Source: Alphaproteobacteria bacterium (lineage in GTDB: Bacteria > Pseudomonadota > Alphaproteobacteria > Micropepsales > Micropepsaceae). From it: a DNA stretch of 64,000 nucleotides. The notes under the pieces are model-generated. The model had not been told where the DNA came from. It searched no databases and saw only the letters and a program-made list of their open reading frames with translations. The DNA is taken from positions 37,650-101,649 of the forward strand of contig JADZAI010000099.1 in NCBI GenBank assembly GCA_020852655.1, in the 5' to 3' direction. A program made the position numbers and the translations under genes. Below are positions 51,192 to 59,781 of the stretch, piece after piece. Position 1 is the first letter of the stretch, and the number at the start of each line of letters is the position of its first letter.

Positions 51192-52748
51192 TCAGCCGGT
51201 TTCGCCGACCGCCGCCTCGGCCGCGGCAATCTCGGCCTGGCGGCGCGCGACTTCATCGCCGATCGGCGGGCCCTTGAAGCGCCAGTTCTCGATCGCGAGC
51301 CAGATCACCGCCGTCACGACCACGAAGCCGAGCGTGATGTAGAGCGCCCACTCATTGGGCGGCTGCACACCGATCACGAAGATCAGCACCATGGCGAGGA
51401 CCGAGAGTATCGCGAACAGCTTGAACGTCGCCTCGCCGAGATTCCAGGGCCCCATACGATCCCACTTCGCCGTGCCCCAGGCGAAGAAGCCGAGCGCAAT
51501 AGGGATGGTGAAGGAGAAGAAGAGGAAGATGACCGTGCACGACACGACGATCGTGTAGACGGGCGTTTCGCCGATCGAGACGAGCGAGGAGCCCCACACG
51601 AACAGCACGGCGAGCGCAGCGCCGGTCCAGATCGCCGCCACCGGCGTGCGGTAGCCCGGGCTGACCTTGGACAGGAAGTTCGAGCCCGGCAGGCCCTTGT
51701 CGCGCGAGAAGGCGAAGATCATGCGCGACACCGAAGTTACGGTCGCCAGGCCGCAGAGGAATTGCGAGATGAAGATCGCGACGTAGAGGATCTCCTTCAC
51801 CGTGGCGTTCACCTGGGTGTCCATGGCCCAGAAGAAGACGTTCCAGCCCTGGCCCGCCGCTTCCTCCATGCTCGGCAGCATCAGCACGAAGGCGCAGAGC
51901 ATGATGTAGCCGAACACCGCCGACCACAGGACCGACGACACCATGCCGCGCGGCACCGAATGCGCGGCCTTCGTCGTTTCCTCGGACGTATGCGCCGAGG
52001 CATCGTAACCGGTGATCGTGTAGATCGGCAGCAGGAGGCCGAGCAGGAAGACCCACAGGCCCGAGGTTTCCGGCCAGACATTGCCGCCCGCTTCGCCCGA
52101 GTAGTTCGCGAAGGTGAAGAGGCGCGCAATGTCGAAGCTGTCGACGGCGAGCAGGCAGACAACCGTCAGGGCGATCGAGGTCGCGAAGATGAGATAGCCC
52201 GAGAAATCGGTGAGGGCCGCCGTGAGCTTGATGCCCATATGGTTGATGAGGGCCTGGACACCCGTCAGCACGGCGAGGAAGCCGATACGGGTGACGATCG
52301 TGTCTTCCATCCCGAGCATCGGACCGAAGGCGCCGAAGAAAAAGTAATACGTGCCGACATTGATCGCGCCGAGCACGGTGACGAGGCCGAGCAGGTTGAA
52401 CCAGGCGGTCACCCAGCCGGTGAAGCGGTTACCGAGGATCGAGCCCCAGTGATACAGGCCGCCGGCCGTCGGATAGGCCGAGGAAATCTGCGCCATCGCG
52501 ATGGCAAAGACGCCGGAGACGAGGCAGCCGAGCGGCCAGCCGATGCCGATCGCGGCACCGCCGGCGCCGCCGGTCGCCTGGGCGAGCGAATTGATGCCGC
52601 CCGACAGGATGCAGATGATCGAGAACGAAATGGCGAAGTTGGAAAACTGGCCCATGCGCCGGTCCAGTTCCTGGGCGTATCCCATCGCATGGAGGACTTT
52701 GATGTCCTCCTTCTTGTCGTGGTCGCTGTAGCCGTGTGCCTCACTCAT
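51192..52748 (-). CDS. APC-superfamily amino acid/amine permease
   Basis: A 518-residue inner-membrane permease with about 12 helices. FSNFAISFSIICILSGGINSL in helix 1 is the APC substrate-binding stretch, and AYPTAGGLYHWGSILG and TGYDASAHTSEETTKAAHSVPRGM are typical of the GABA/choline-permease-like branch. It is the first gene of the amine operon, 62 bases before the GS-like gene, and probably imports its substrate. A 27-base palindrome at 52767-52793 lies 18 bases upstream of the start codon. Confidence 0.9.
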   Translation of the reverse strand: MSEAHGYSDHDKKEDIKVLHAMGYAQELDRRMGQFSNFAISFSIICILSGGINSLAQATGGAGGAAIGIGWPLGCLVSGVFAIAMAQISSAYPTAGGLYHWGSILGNRFTGWVTAWFNLLGLVTVLGAINVGTYYFFFGAFGPMLGMEDTIVTRIGFLAVLTGVQALINHMGIKLTAALTDFSGYLIFATSIALTVVCLLAVDSFDIARLFTFANYSGEAGGNVWPETSGLWVFLLGLLLPIYTITGYDASAHTSEETTKAAHSVPRGMVSSVLWSAVFGYIMLCAFVLMLPSMEEAAGQGWNVFFWAMDTQVNATVKEILYVAIFISQFLCGLATVTSVSRMIFAFSRDKGLPGSNFLSKVSPGYRTPVAAIWTGAALAVLFVWGSSLVSIGETPVYTIVVSCTVIFLFFSFTIPIALGFFAWGTAKWDRMGPWNLGEATFKLFAILSVLAMVLIFVIGVQPPNEWALYITLGFVVVTAVIWLAIENWRFKGPPIGDEVARRQAEIAAAEAAVGETG

Positions 52749-52766
52749 CCGTCATCCCCCACCTTT

Positions 52767-52793
52767 CGACAGTGCCGCCGATCGGCAATGTCG
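52767..52793. promoter_or_regulatory. 27-base palindrome upstream of the amine operon
   Basis: CGACAGTGCCG (52767-52777) and CGGCAATGTCG (52783-52793) are inverted repeats with one mismatch and a 5-base spacer. Adding TT and AA outside gives 12 of 14 or more matching pairs. It lies between the divergent permease (start 52748) and secreted-protein (52923) genes, close to the permease start. It could be an operator or an mRNA leader hairpin. No regulator gene is adjacent. Confidence 0.6.
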
Positions 52794-52922
52794 CAACCCC
52801 GCAGGGACGATAACCTGCCCAGGTTCCGCGTCCCTGCGCCTTATGTCGCAGGTGCGAAATATCGACGGGTTGGCAGGAGCAGCCTGACGCGCCATGGTTG
52901 CGCCGTCTCGTCCGGGCGGTGC

Positions 52923-53651
52923 ATGCGATATTGTTGGTTGGTTCTGGTCCTGTGGCTTGGCGCGCCGGCGCCGGCCTATGCCGTGACGTGGCCGCTGCCG
53001 GACTGTTCGGAGGCGGAGCTGGCCGGCGTATCGCCGGCACCGGCGGCGAGCGACACCTCTTCGATGAAGGCCCTGCCGTTCGTGATGCTGCCGCGGCCGG
53101 TCACGGCGGCTTTCGTGGTGGGTCTCGACGCGGCCTATCGGCCGCTGCTTCGCTGCGTGATCCGGCAGCGAAGCGATTGGGGGCTGATCGCCGATGCTTC
53201 GGTTGCGGCTGCGGGGCTGGTGCTGTCCGCGCCGCCGGTCGCCAACCGGACCGCCGGCGAGGGGCGCTACCTGCTGCGCGTCTCGACCAATTTCGGCTTC
53301 ACCTGGGTCGCAGCACCACCGCCCTACCCCATCATGCCGGACTGCCAGTCCCTGCCGCGGGACGGCGGCAGCGCACATGCTCCGATATCCGTGCCGGTCG
53401 CGCCCAAGCCCGTGACGCGCGTTCAGCCGGTGTATCCGCCGCCGGCACTGGCGGAGGAGATGGAGGGCGAAGTCCAGATCTGGCTCGACATCTTCTCCGA
53501 CGGCAGCGCGAGCCCGATCTGCATCTATGGCGGAACGCCGCCGGGCTGGTTCGAAAAGGCGGCACTGGAGGCCGTGGAACAATGGCGCTTCCAGCCGCGC
53601 ACCGGCATGGGCCGCTACGGCGTGACGGTGAAGTTCAAGATGGAAGACTGA
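52923..53651 (+). CDS. Secreted protein with TonB-like C-terminal domain
   Basis: A 242-residue protein with a signal peptide (MRYCWLVLVLWLGAPAPAYA). The mature N-terminus has PDCSEAELAGVSPAPAAS, also found in altered form in the next gene. The C-terminal 90 residues carry a TonB-type fold: RVQPVYPPPALAEEMEGEVQIWLDIFSDGSASPICIYGGTP, then FEKAALEAVEQWRFQP. It lacks the long Pro-rich spacer of true TonB, so it is unlikely to energise a receptor. Function unknown; it precedes its paralogue by 11 bases. Confidence 0.75.
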   Translation: MRYCWLVLVLWLGAPAPAYAVTWPLPDCSEAELAGVSPAPAASDTSSMKALPFVMLPRPVTAAFVVGLDAAYRPLLRCVIRQRSDWGLIADASVAAAGLVLSAPPVANRTAGEGRYLLRVSTNFGFTWVAAPPPYPIMPDCQSLPRDGGSAHAPISVPVAPKPVTRVQPVYPPPALAEEMEGEVQIWLDIFSDGSASPICIYGGTPPGWFEKAALEAVEQWRFQPRTGMGRYGVTVKFKMED

Positions 53652-53662
53652 CGAGGGGCGTC

Positions 53663-54352
53663 ATGGGTTTGGGAAAATGGCTGGCCACGGCTGCGTTCGT
53701 GTGGATCGGCTGCGGATGGGCCTGGGCTGACGAGTTGCGGGACTGCCGACCGGAGGAGTTGGAGAACGTGCAGCCCGCACCGATGCCGAAGGAGTTCCGG
53801 TCGATCATCCACGTGCGGGCGAACAGCAAGCAGACGGCCGGCTATCTGATCGACATCGCGGGGGACGGAACGCCGAAGGTCGTCTGCGTCATCGGGGTCA
53901 TGACCGATGCCTATATCCGCAAGGATGCCGCCGAGGCCGTCGAGGCCTTCCAGTATTGGCCGGAGGATACGACGGCCGGCAACGGCGCGCAGTACATCCA
54001 CCTGACCGCCGACTCCAACGGCATGAAGATTCCCTCCGTCCTGCCGCGAAAGACCGATCCGCTCTGCACCGGCGTGTCGGCCTCTGCGCCGGGCGTGAGG
54101 CCGGAAGCACCGATCTTCAAGCCGAACGCGGTGTTTCCGTACGACCACTACAAGAAGCCGATGAACGGCGATGCCCATGTGACGATGCGCGTCTCCGAGA
54201 CCGGCGCTCCGCGGCTGATCTGCCGGGCGACGGGCGACAACAGCGAGGCGTTCAAGATGGCCGCGTACTACTACGCGGCCCAGTTCCGCTTCTCCGCCAA
54301 GCCCGGACGGCCGCCGTTCGAGTATTCGGTACATATCCAGTATCGGCAGTAG
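53663..54352 (+). CDS. Secreted protein, paralogue of the preceding gene
   Basis: A 229-residue protein with a signal peptide (MGLGKWLATAAFVWIGCGWAWA). Mature sequence begins DELRDCRPEELENVQPAPMP, matching DCSEAELAGVSPAP of the gene upstream. A central CVIGVMTDAYIRKDAAEAVEAFQYWPED and C-terminal PNAVFPYDHYKKPMNGDAHVTMRVSETGAPRLIC repeat the TonB-C-like pattern of strand-Gly-strand then an AA-helix with QFRFSAK. It looks like two degenerate TonB-C-like halves. I do not recognise a named family. Confidence 0.65.
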   Translation: MGLGKWLATAAFVWIGCGWAWADELRDCRPEELENVQPAPMPKEFRSIIHVRANSKQTAGYLIDIAGDGTPKVVCVIGVMTDAYIRKDAAEAVEAFQYWPEDTTAGNGAQYIHLTADSNGMKIPSVLPRKTDPLCTGVSASAPGVRPEAPIFKPNAVFPYDHYKKPMNGDAHVTMRVSETGAPRLICRATGDNSEAFKMAAYYYAAQFRFSAKPGRPPFEYSVHIQYRQ

Positions 54353-54416
54353 CCTGGGCGATCAGGACGGTGGCGCAGGACGAGATACAGCGCCCAGCAA
54401 TCGCCACGGTCTGACC

Positions 54417-55448
54417 TCAGACGAGCTGCTTGTCGACCTCAACCTTACGCTCAAGCCAGGCCGGAATCGGCAGGTTCTTCTCGCGCAGGAAGGCCGGGTT
54501 GAAGAGCTTCGACTGGTAGCGCGTGCCGTAGTCGCAAAGCAGCGTCACGATGGTCTTGCCGGGGCCGAGTTCCCTGGCGAGGCGGATCGCGCCGGCGACG
54601 TTGATGCCGCTGGAACCGCCGAGGCAGAGGCCTTCGCGCTCCAGCAGGTCGAACACGACGGGCACGGCTTCCTCGTCCGGTATCTGGAACGAGAAGTCCG
54701 GCGCGAAGCCTTCGAGATTGGCGGTGATGCGGCCCTGGCCGATACCTTCGGTGATGGACGAGCCTTCGGCCTTCAGCGTGCCGGTGGTGTAGAAGCTGTG
54801 GAGCGCCGCGCCGAGCGGATCGGCGAGCGCGATCTTCACGCCGGGGCTTTTGGCGCGGAGCGCGATGGCGGTGCCGGCGAGCGTGCCGCCGGTGCCAACG
54901 GCAGAGACAAAGCCATCGACCTTGCCGCCGGTCTGCGCCCATATCTCCGGCCCGGTGGTTTCAACATGGGCCTGGCGGTTCGCGACATTGTCGAACTGGT
55001 TCGCCCAGACCGCGCCGTTGGCTTCCGTCTTCGCCAGCGCCTCGGCGATGCGGCCGGAGACCTTCACGTAGTTGTTGGGGTTAGCGTAGGGGACGGCCGG
55101 GACCTCGACGAGCTCCGCCCCGGCGAGACGCAGCATGTCCTTCTTCTCCTGGCTCTGCGTCTCGGGGATCACGATGACCGTCCGGAAGCCGAGCGCATTG
55201 CCGACCAGCGCAAGGCCGATGCCGGTATTCCCCGCGGTGCCCTCGACGATGACGCCGCCGGGCTTCAGCCGGCCCTTCTTCACCGCGTCCTGGATGATGA
55301 AGAGCGCGGCGCGGTCTTTCACGGACTGGCCGGGATTCATGAACTCGGCCTTGCCGAGAATGCGGCAGCCGGTGGCCGCGCTGGCGCGCTTCAGCTCGAT
55401 GAGCGGCGTGTTGCCGATGGCATCCACGATGCCGTGTGCGATGGTCAT
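54417..55448 (-). CDS. cysK: Cysteine synthase A
   Basis: A 343-residue fold-type II PLP enzyme making cysteine from O-acetylserine and sulfide. K44 in NPGQSVKDRAA forms the Schiff base. EGTAGNTGIGLALV is the substrate loop (TSGNTG in E. coli, with Ala replacing Ser here, common in Alphaproteobacteria). GTGGTLAGTAIAL binds the PLP phosphate, and LGGSSGINVAGAI closes the site. It follows the Zn-ribbon gene by 6 bases on the same strand. Confidence 0.9.
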   Translation of the reverse strand: MTIAHGIVDAIGNTPLIELKRASAATGCRILGKAEFMNPGQSVKDRAALFIIQDAVKKGRLKPGGVIVEGTAGNTGIGLALVGNALGFRTVIVIPETQSQEKKDMLRLAGAELVEVPAVPYANPNNYVKVSGRIAEALAKTEANGAVWANQFDNVANRQAHVETTGPEIWAQTGGKVDGFVSAVGTGGTLAGTAIALRAKSPGVKIALADPLGAALHSFYTTGTLKAEGSSITEGIGQGRITANLEGFAPDFSFQIPDEEAVPVVFDLLEREGLCLGGSSGINVAGAIRLARELGPGKTIVTLLCDYGTRYQSKLFNPAFLREKNLPIPAWLERKVEVDKQLV

Positions 55449-55454
55449 GCGGGC

Positions 55455-55736
55455 TCAGAAGTCAAAGATGTCGCTCCACCAGCTTTCGCGCTTCTTGTAA
55501 GGGCGGCGGTCGGCGGAGTCATAGTCCTTTCGGTCACGGGACGGTTCCGGGCGGCTAAAGCTGCGACGGCGATCGTCGTCATCGTCGCGGTCCCGGCCTT
55601 CGCGGCCGGCCCGCTCGAGAATCTTGTCGAGCTCGCCGCGATCCAGCCAGACGCCCCGGCATTTGGGGCAATAGTCGATCTCGACGCTGGCGCGATCGGC
55701 CATCGTCAGGGTTTCGCCGTCGACAGGACATTTCAT
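55455..55736 (-). CDS. Small zinc-ribbon (zf-TFIIB-type) protein
   Basis: A 93-residue protein with an N-terminal zinc ribbon: MKCPVDGETL and YCPKCRGVWLDRGELDKILE supply three to four cysteine ligands. The rest is a highly charged, low-complexity tail rich in Arg, Asp and Ser (for example GRDRDDDDDRRRSFSR) ending in WWSDIFDF. Such proteins are widespread in Alphaproteobacteria with unknown role. ATG 55736 begins the ribbon. It is directly upstream of cysK. Confidence 0.85.
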   Translation of the reverse strand: MKCPVDGETLTMADRASVEIDYCPKCRGVWLDRGELDKILERAGREGRDRDDDDDRRRSFSRPEPSRDRKDYDSADRRPYKKRESWWSDIFDF

Positions 55737-55824
55737 CCCGGGAGGGTTCCTTCTGCGGTTGCCCTCCTCACATGGGACCGGCGGCGACGCAATCAAGGCG
55801 CGCCCGCCGTGCTTTGCCCTGACG

Positions 55825-56934
<1,110 letters not shown>

Positions 56935-57251
56935 CAGGCGTGTCCTGCGTTTGGGCGTTCCGGGGCGTTAATGCCGCATCTGCGCGGCATTTGGAAACCG
57001 CGAAAAATGGCCGTAGCGGCAGATGACGGGCCGCCTTCCCCTATCGTCATCCGACAAGGGCCTTGCCGTCCCGGGACTTACGGGTGCGGCGGCGTCCGTG
57101 CGAATTTTCCACGCATCCCTTCAGCGGCTTCCCGAGCGGAAGCCGCGGGGCGGGCTGGACGGTGGGCGGCTACTTCTGGCAAGGCTCGCGCGCGGAGCCG
57201 GTCCGCTCAAGACCGTTCGCCCACGACATAGGAAATAAGGCTGCGCCCGCC
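56935..57251. other. Divergent promoter region of frmA and the nitronate monooxygenase
   Basis: This 317-base gap separates two divergent genes. It contains a perfect 9+9 hairpin at 57124-57146. A short open frame runs through part of it (57023-57238) but lacks a recognisable domain and its bias is ordinary. I see no clear sigma70 hexamers or known operator. The two flanking enzymes handle small toxic molecules (formaldehyde, nitroalkanes), so shared control is conceivable. Confidence 0.5.
57124..57146 (+). other. Perfect 9-bp hairpin in the nitronate monooxygenase leader
   Basis: GCGGCTTCC (57124-57132), loop CGAGC, and GGAAGCCGC (57138-57146) pair perfectly. It lies 105 bases upstream of the start codon. 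No T tract follows, so it is more likely an operator or structured leader than a terminator. Confidence 0.5.
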
Positions 57252-58208
57252 ATGACGCTCGACCCGAAACTCCGCGCCGCGCTGACGCTGCCGGCGATCT
57301 GCGCGCCGATGTTCCTCGTCACCGGCCCGGCGCTGGTGCGCGAGGCCTGCAAGGCCGGCATCGTCGGCGGCCTGCCGCGCCAGAACGCGCGCTCGTTCGA
57401 AATCTTCGAAGACTGGATGAAGCAGATCAGCGACGGCATCGCCGCGCATCGCGACGCGACCGGCGCCAAAACCGGTCCGATCGCCGTCAACCTGCCGACG
57501 CGCTTCGCCGAGGACGAGCTGAAGGCGCATTTCGCGGTCTTCGCGAAGTACGGCGCCGAGATCCTGATCACCGTCGGGGGCGACCCGACGGCGCTGATCG
57601 CGCGCGCCCATGATGCCGGCATGAAGGTCTATCACGACGTCACCTCCATGCGGTTCGCGGAGAAGGCGATCGCGGCGGGGGCCGACGGCCTCACCTGCAT
57701 CGGCGCGGGCGGCGGCGGGCATTCGGGGACGCTGAGCCATCTTTCCTTCATCCGGAAGGTGCGCAGCGTCTATGACGGCACGATCATCATGGCGGGCGCG
57801 GTGAGCGACGGCGCGACGATCCGGGCGGCGGAAATCCTGGGCGCCGATCTCGCCTATCTCGGCACGCGCTTCATCGCGACACAGGAATCGGATGCCCCGC
57901 AGGCCTACAAGGAGATGCTGGTCTCCGCGACCTCGTCCGACCTCATGTACACCGAGAAGGTCGCCGGCGTGCACGCGAACTGGCTGCGGCCGTCGATCAT
58001 CGCCGCCGGGCTCGATCCCGACCATCTGCCTGAGCCGCTGGGCCGCGGCATGCGCCACGACCACCTGCCGGAAACGGCGCAGCCCTGGAAGACTATCTGG
58101 AGCGGCGGGCAGGGGATCGACCTGATCGACGATATCCCGACGGTGGCCGAACTGGTCGCGCGCCTGCGCCGTGAATATGCCGAAGCCTGCGCCCTGCCCC
58201 ACTTTTGA
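57252..58208 (+). CDS. Nitronate monooxygenase (2-nitropropane dioxygenase family)
   Basis: A 318-residue FMN-dependent TIM-barrel enzyme that oxidises propionate-3-nitronate and related nitroalkanes. LPAICAPMFLVTGPALVREACKAGIVGGLP opens the barrel, GADGLTCIGAGGGGHSG is the FMN-phosphate and active-site His region, and AGAVSDGATIRAAEILGADLAYLGTRFIATQES closes it. It belongs to the class I/II nitronate monooxygenase-like group common beside acyl-CoA genes. It begins 317 bases from frmA, divergently. Confidence 0.9.
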   Translation: MTLDPKLRAALTLPAICAPMFLVTGPALVREACKAGIVGGLPRQNARSFEIFEDWMKQISDGIAAHRDATGAKTGPIAVNLPTRFAEDELKAHFAVFAKYGAEILITVGGDPTALIARAHDAGMKVYHDVTSMRFAEKAIAAGADGLTCIGAGGGGHSGTLSHLSFIRKVRSVYDGTIIMAGAVSDGATIRAAEILGADLAYLGTRFIATQESDAPQAYKEMLVSATSSDLMYTEKVAGVHANWLRPSIIAAGLDPDHLPEPLGRGMRHDHLPETAQPWKTIWSGGQGIDLIDDIPTVAELVARLRREYAEACALPHF

Positions 58209-58363
58209 GCGTCTAACTCGTAGCTCCAGTTCCCATCGGTGCCTTGTGGCTGAGTCGCGCGCCCGGTGCCTGACGAAAACGTAACGCGTTCTAGCTGCCT
58301 TGTAATTGGCGCGGCCATCGGGGACCATGGGCGAAAATAGGTGTGGGGACAGCGCCCAAGTCC

Positions 58364-59374
58364 ATGAATGAGCAAGTCACCGTCGTGCGCGACGATTTTT
58401 CCACGCATCTCGAGGCCACCATCAAACGCGCCGTACCGGGCGCGACCGGCATCGCGCATCTGCGCCGCCTGTCGGGCGGGGCGAGCCAGGAGACCTGGTC
58501 GTTCGAAGCCGTCGGCAGGGGCTTCACGCGCAAGCTGATCCTGCGCCGGGCGCCGGGCGGCGACCGCGTGCATGACCGGGCCGTAGGCCTGGAGAAGGAA
58601 GCGGCGCTGATCGGCCTCGCGCGCGCCGCCGGCGTCCCGGAACCCGAGGTAGTCCATGTGCTGGAGCCGGGCGATGGCGTCGGGCGCGGCTTCGTCGTCG
58701 CGTTCCTGGAGGGCGAGACGCTGGGCCGCAAGATCGTGCGCGACGACATCTTCGCCGAAGCCCGCAAGACGCTGGCCCATCGCTGCGGCGAGGTGATGGC
58801 GAAGATCCACCACCTGCCGCTGTCGAGCCTGCCGCCGCTGCGCACCGCGACGGCCGAGGAGCGGCTGAACGAACTGCACCAGAACTACAAGATGGCGGGG
58901 ACGCCGCGGCCGGTCTTTGCGCTCGCCTTCGAATGGCTGCGGACGCGGCTGCCCAAGGCGCCGGTGCCGCCGAAGCTGGTGCATGGCGACTTCCGGAACG
59001 GCAATCTCATCATCGGCCCCGAGGGCCTGCGCGCCGTGCTCGACTGGGAACTGGCGCATCTGGGCGATCCGATCGAGGATCTCGGCTGGATCTGCATCGC
59101 GCCCTGGCGCTTCAGCGGCGAAGGCCCGGCCGGCGGCTTCGGCACGCGCGAGCAGCTCGTCGCCGGCTATGAAGCGGGCGGCGGCGGCAAGGTCGACATG
59201 GAGCACCTGAAATGGTGGGAAGTGCTCGGCTCGCTGAGCTGGGGCGTCTCGTGCGGGGCGATGTTCCTGTCGTTCCGCAGCGGCGTCGACCGCACGATCG
59301 AGCGCGCCATGATCGCCCGGCGCGCCTCCGAGAACGAGATCGACCTCCTCCACCTTCTGGCGCCGCGGGGCTGA
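58364..59374 (+). CDS. Phosphotransferase-family protein (APH fold, acyl-CoA associated)
   Basis: A 336-residue kinase-like protein. The Gly-rich LSGGASQETWSFEA, catalytic VHGDFRNGNLIIGPEGLRAVLDWELAHLGDPIEDLGW (Brenner HxD...N and DxD-type Asp) match the APH fold. Family members beside acyl-CoA dehydrogenases resemble the kinase domain of ACAD10/11, which phosphorylates 4-hydroxyacyl-CoA. The trio kinase-DUF6285-ACAD is a recurring module. ATG 58364 is chosen over a GTG at 58343. A paralogue lies at 62069-63148. Confidence 0.88.
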   Translation: MNEQVTVVRDDFSTHLEATIKRAVPGATGIAHLRRLSGGASQETWSFEAVGRGFTRKLILRRAPGGDRVHDRAVGLEKEAALIGLARAAGVPEPEVVHVLEPGDGVGRGFVVAFLEGETLGRKIVRDDIFAEARKTLAHRCGEVMAKIHHLPLSSLPPLRTATAEERLNELHQNYKMAGTPRPVFALAFEWLRTRLPKAPVPPKLVHGDFRNGNLIIGPEGLRAVLDWELAHLGDPIEDLGWICIAPWRFSGEGPAGGFGTREQLVAGYEAGGGGKVDMEHLKWWEVLGSLSWGVSCGAMFLSFRSGVDRTIERAMIARRASENEIDLLHLLAPRG

Positions 59375-59376
59375 CA

Positions 59377-59766
59377 ATGCAGGACGAACCGACGCCGATT
59401 GAACTGCTGGACGCGGTCATCACCTATCTGCGCGACGAACTGATGCCCGAACTTTCGGGCCGCTCGGCCTTCCTGACGCGGGTCAGCGCCAATGCCTGCG
59501 ACATCGTGCGCCGGCACCTGGAGAACGCCGCGGGCTACGATGCGGCGGAGATGGCGCGGCTGACGGCGCTGCTGAAGACCACCGGCACGCTGGAAGAGCT
59601 GAACCGCGAGCTCTGCACACGCATCGAGCAGGGCGCGATGACGCTCGATACGCCTGGGCTTACCGATCACCTCTGGGCCACGACCATCGAGAAGGTGTCG
59701 GTTGATCAGCCGCAATACGCACCCTACCGGCGCGCGCTAAAGACCTTCCAGGCCAAGAATTCATAA
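59377..59766 (+). CDS. DUF6285-type helical protein
   Basis: A 129-residue all-helical protein: IELLDAVITYLRDELMPELSGRSAFLTRVSANACDIVRRHLE, then MARLTALLKTTGTLEELNRELCTRI. This arrangement is typical of the small DUF6285 protein found between the phosphotransferase and acyl-CoA dehydrogenase genes. It begins 2 bases after the kinase stop. Its role is unknown, perhaps a subunit or adaptor for the kinase. Confidence 0.75.
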   Translation: MQDEPTPIELLDAVITYLRDELMPELSGRSAFLTRVSANACDIVRRHLENAAGYDAAEMARLTALLKTTGTLEELNRELCTRIEQGAMTLDTPGLTDHLWATTIEKVSVDQPQYAPYRRALKTFQAKNS

Positions 59767-59781
59767 CCGGAGAGACTACCC

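Noticed and set aside
51174..52922. Long plus-strand open frame opposite the permease gene, continuous with the TonB-like secreted protein
   Set aside because: The permease on the minus strand is clearly real; the plus-strand part is Arg/Asp/Glu-rich low-complexity sequence, and the secreted protein has its own signal peptide starting at 52923.
57023..57238. Short open frame in the frmA/nitronate monooxygenase intergenic region
   Set aside because: No domain, Arg/Gly/Leu-rich translation typical of random GC-rich sequence, and it spans a perfect hairpin.
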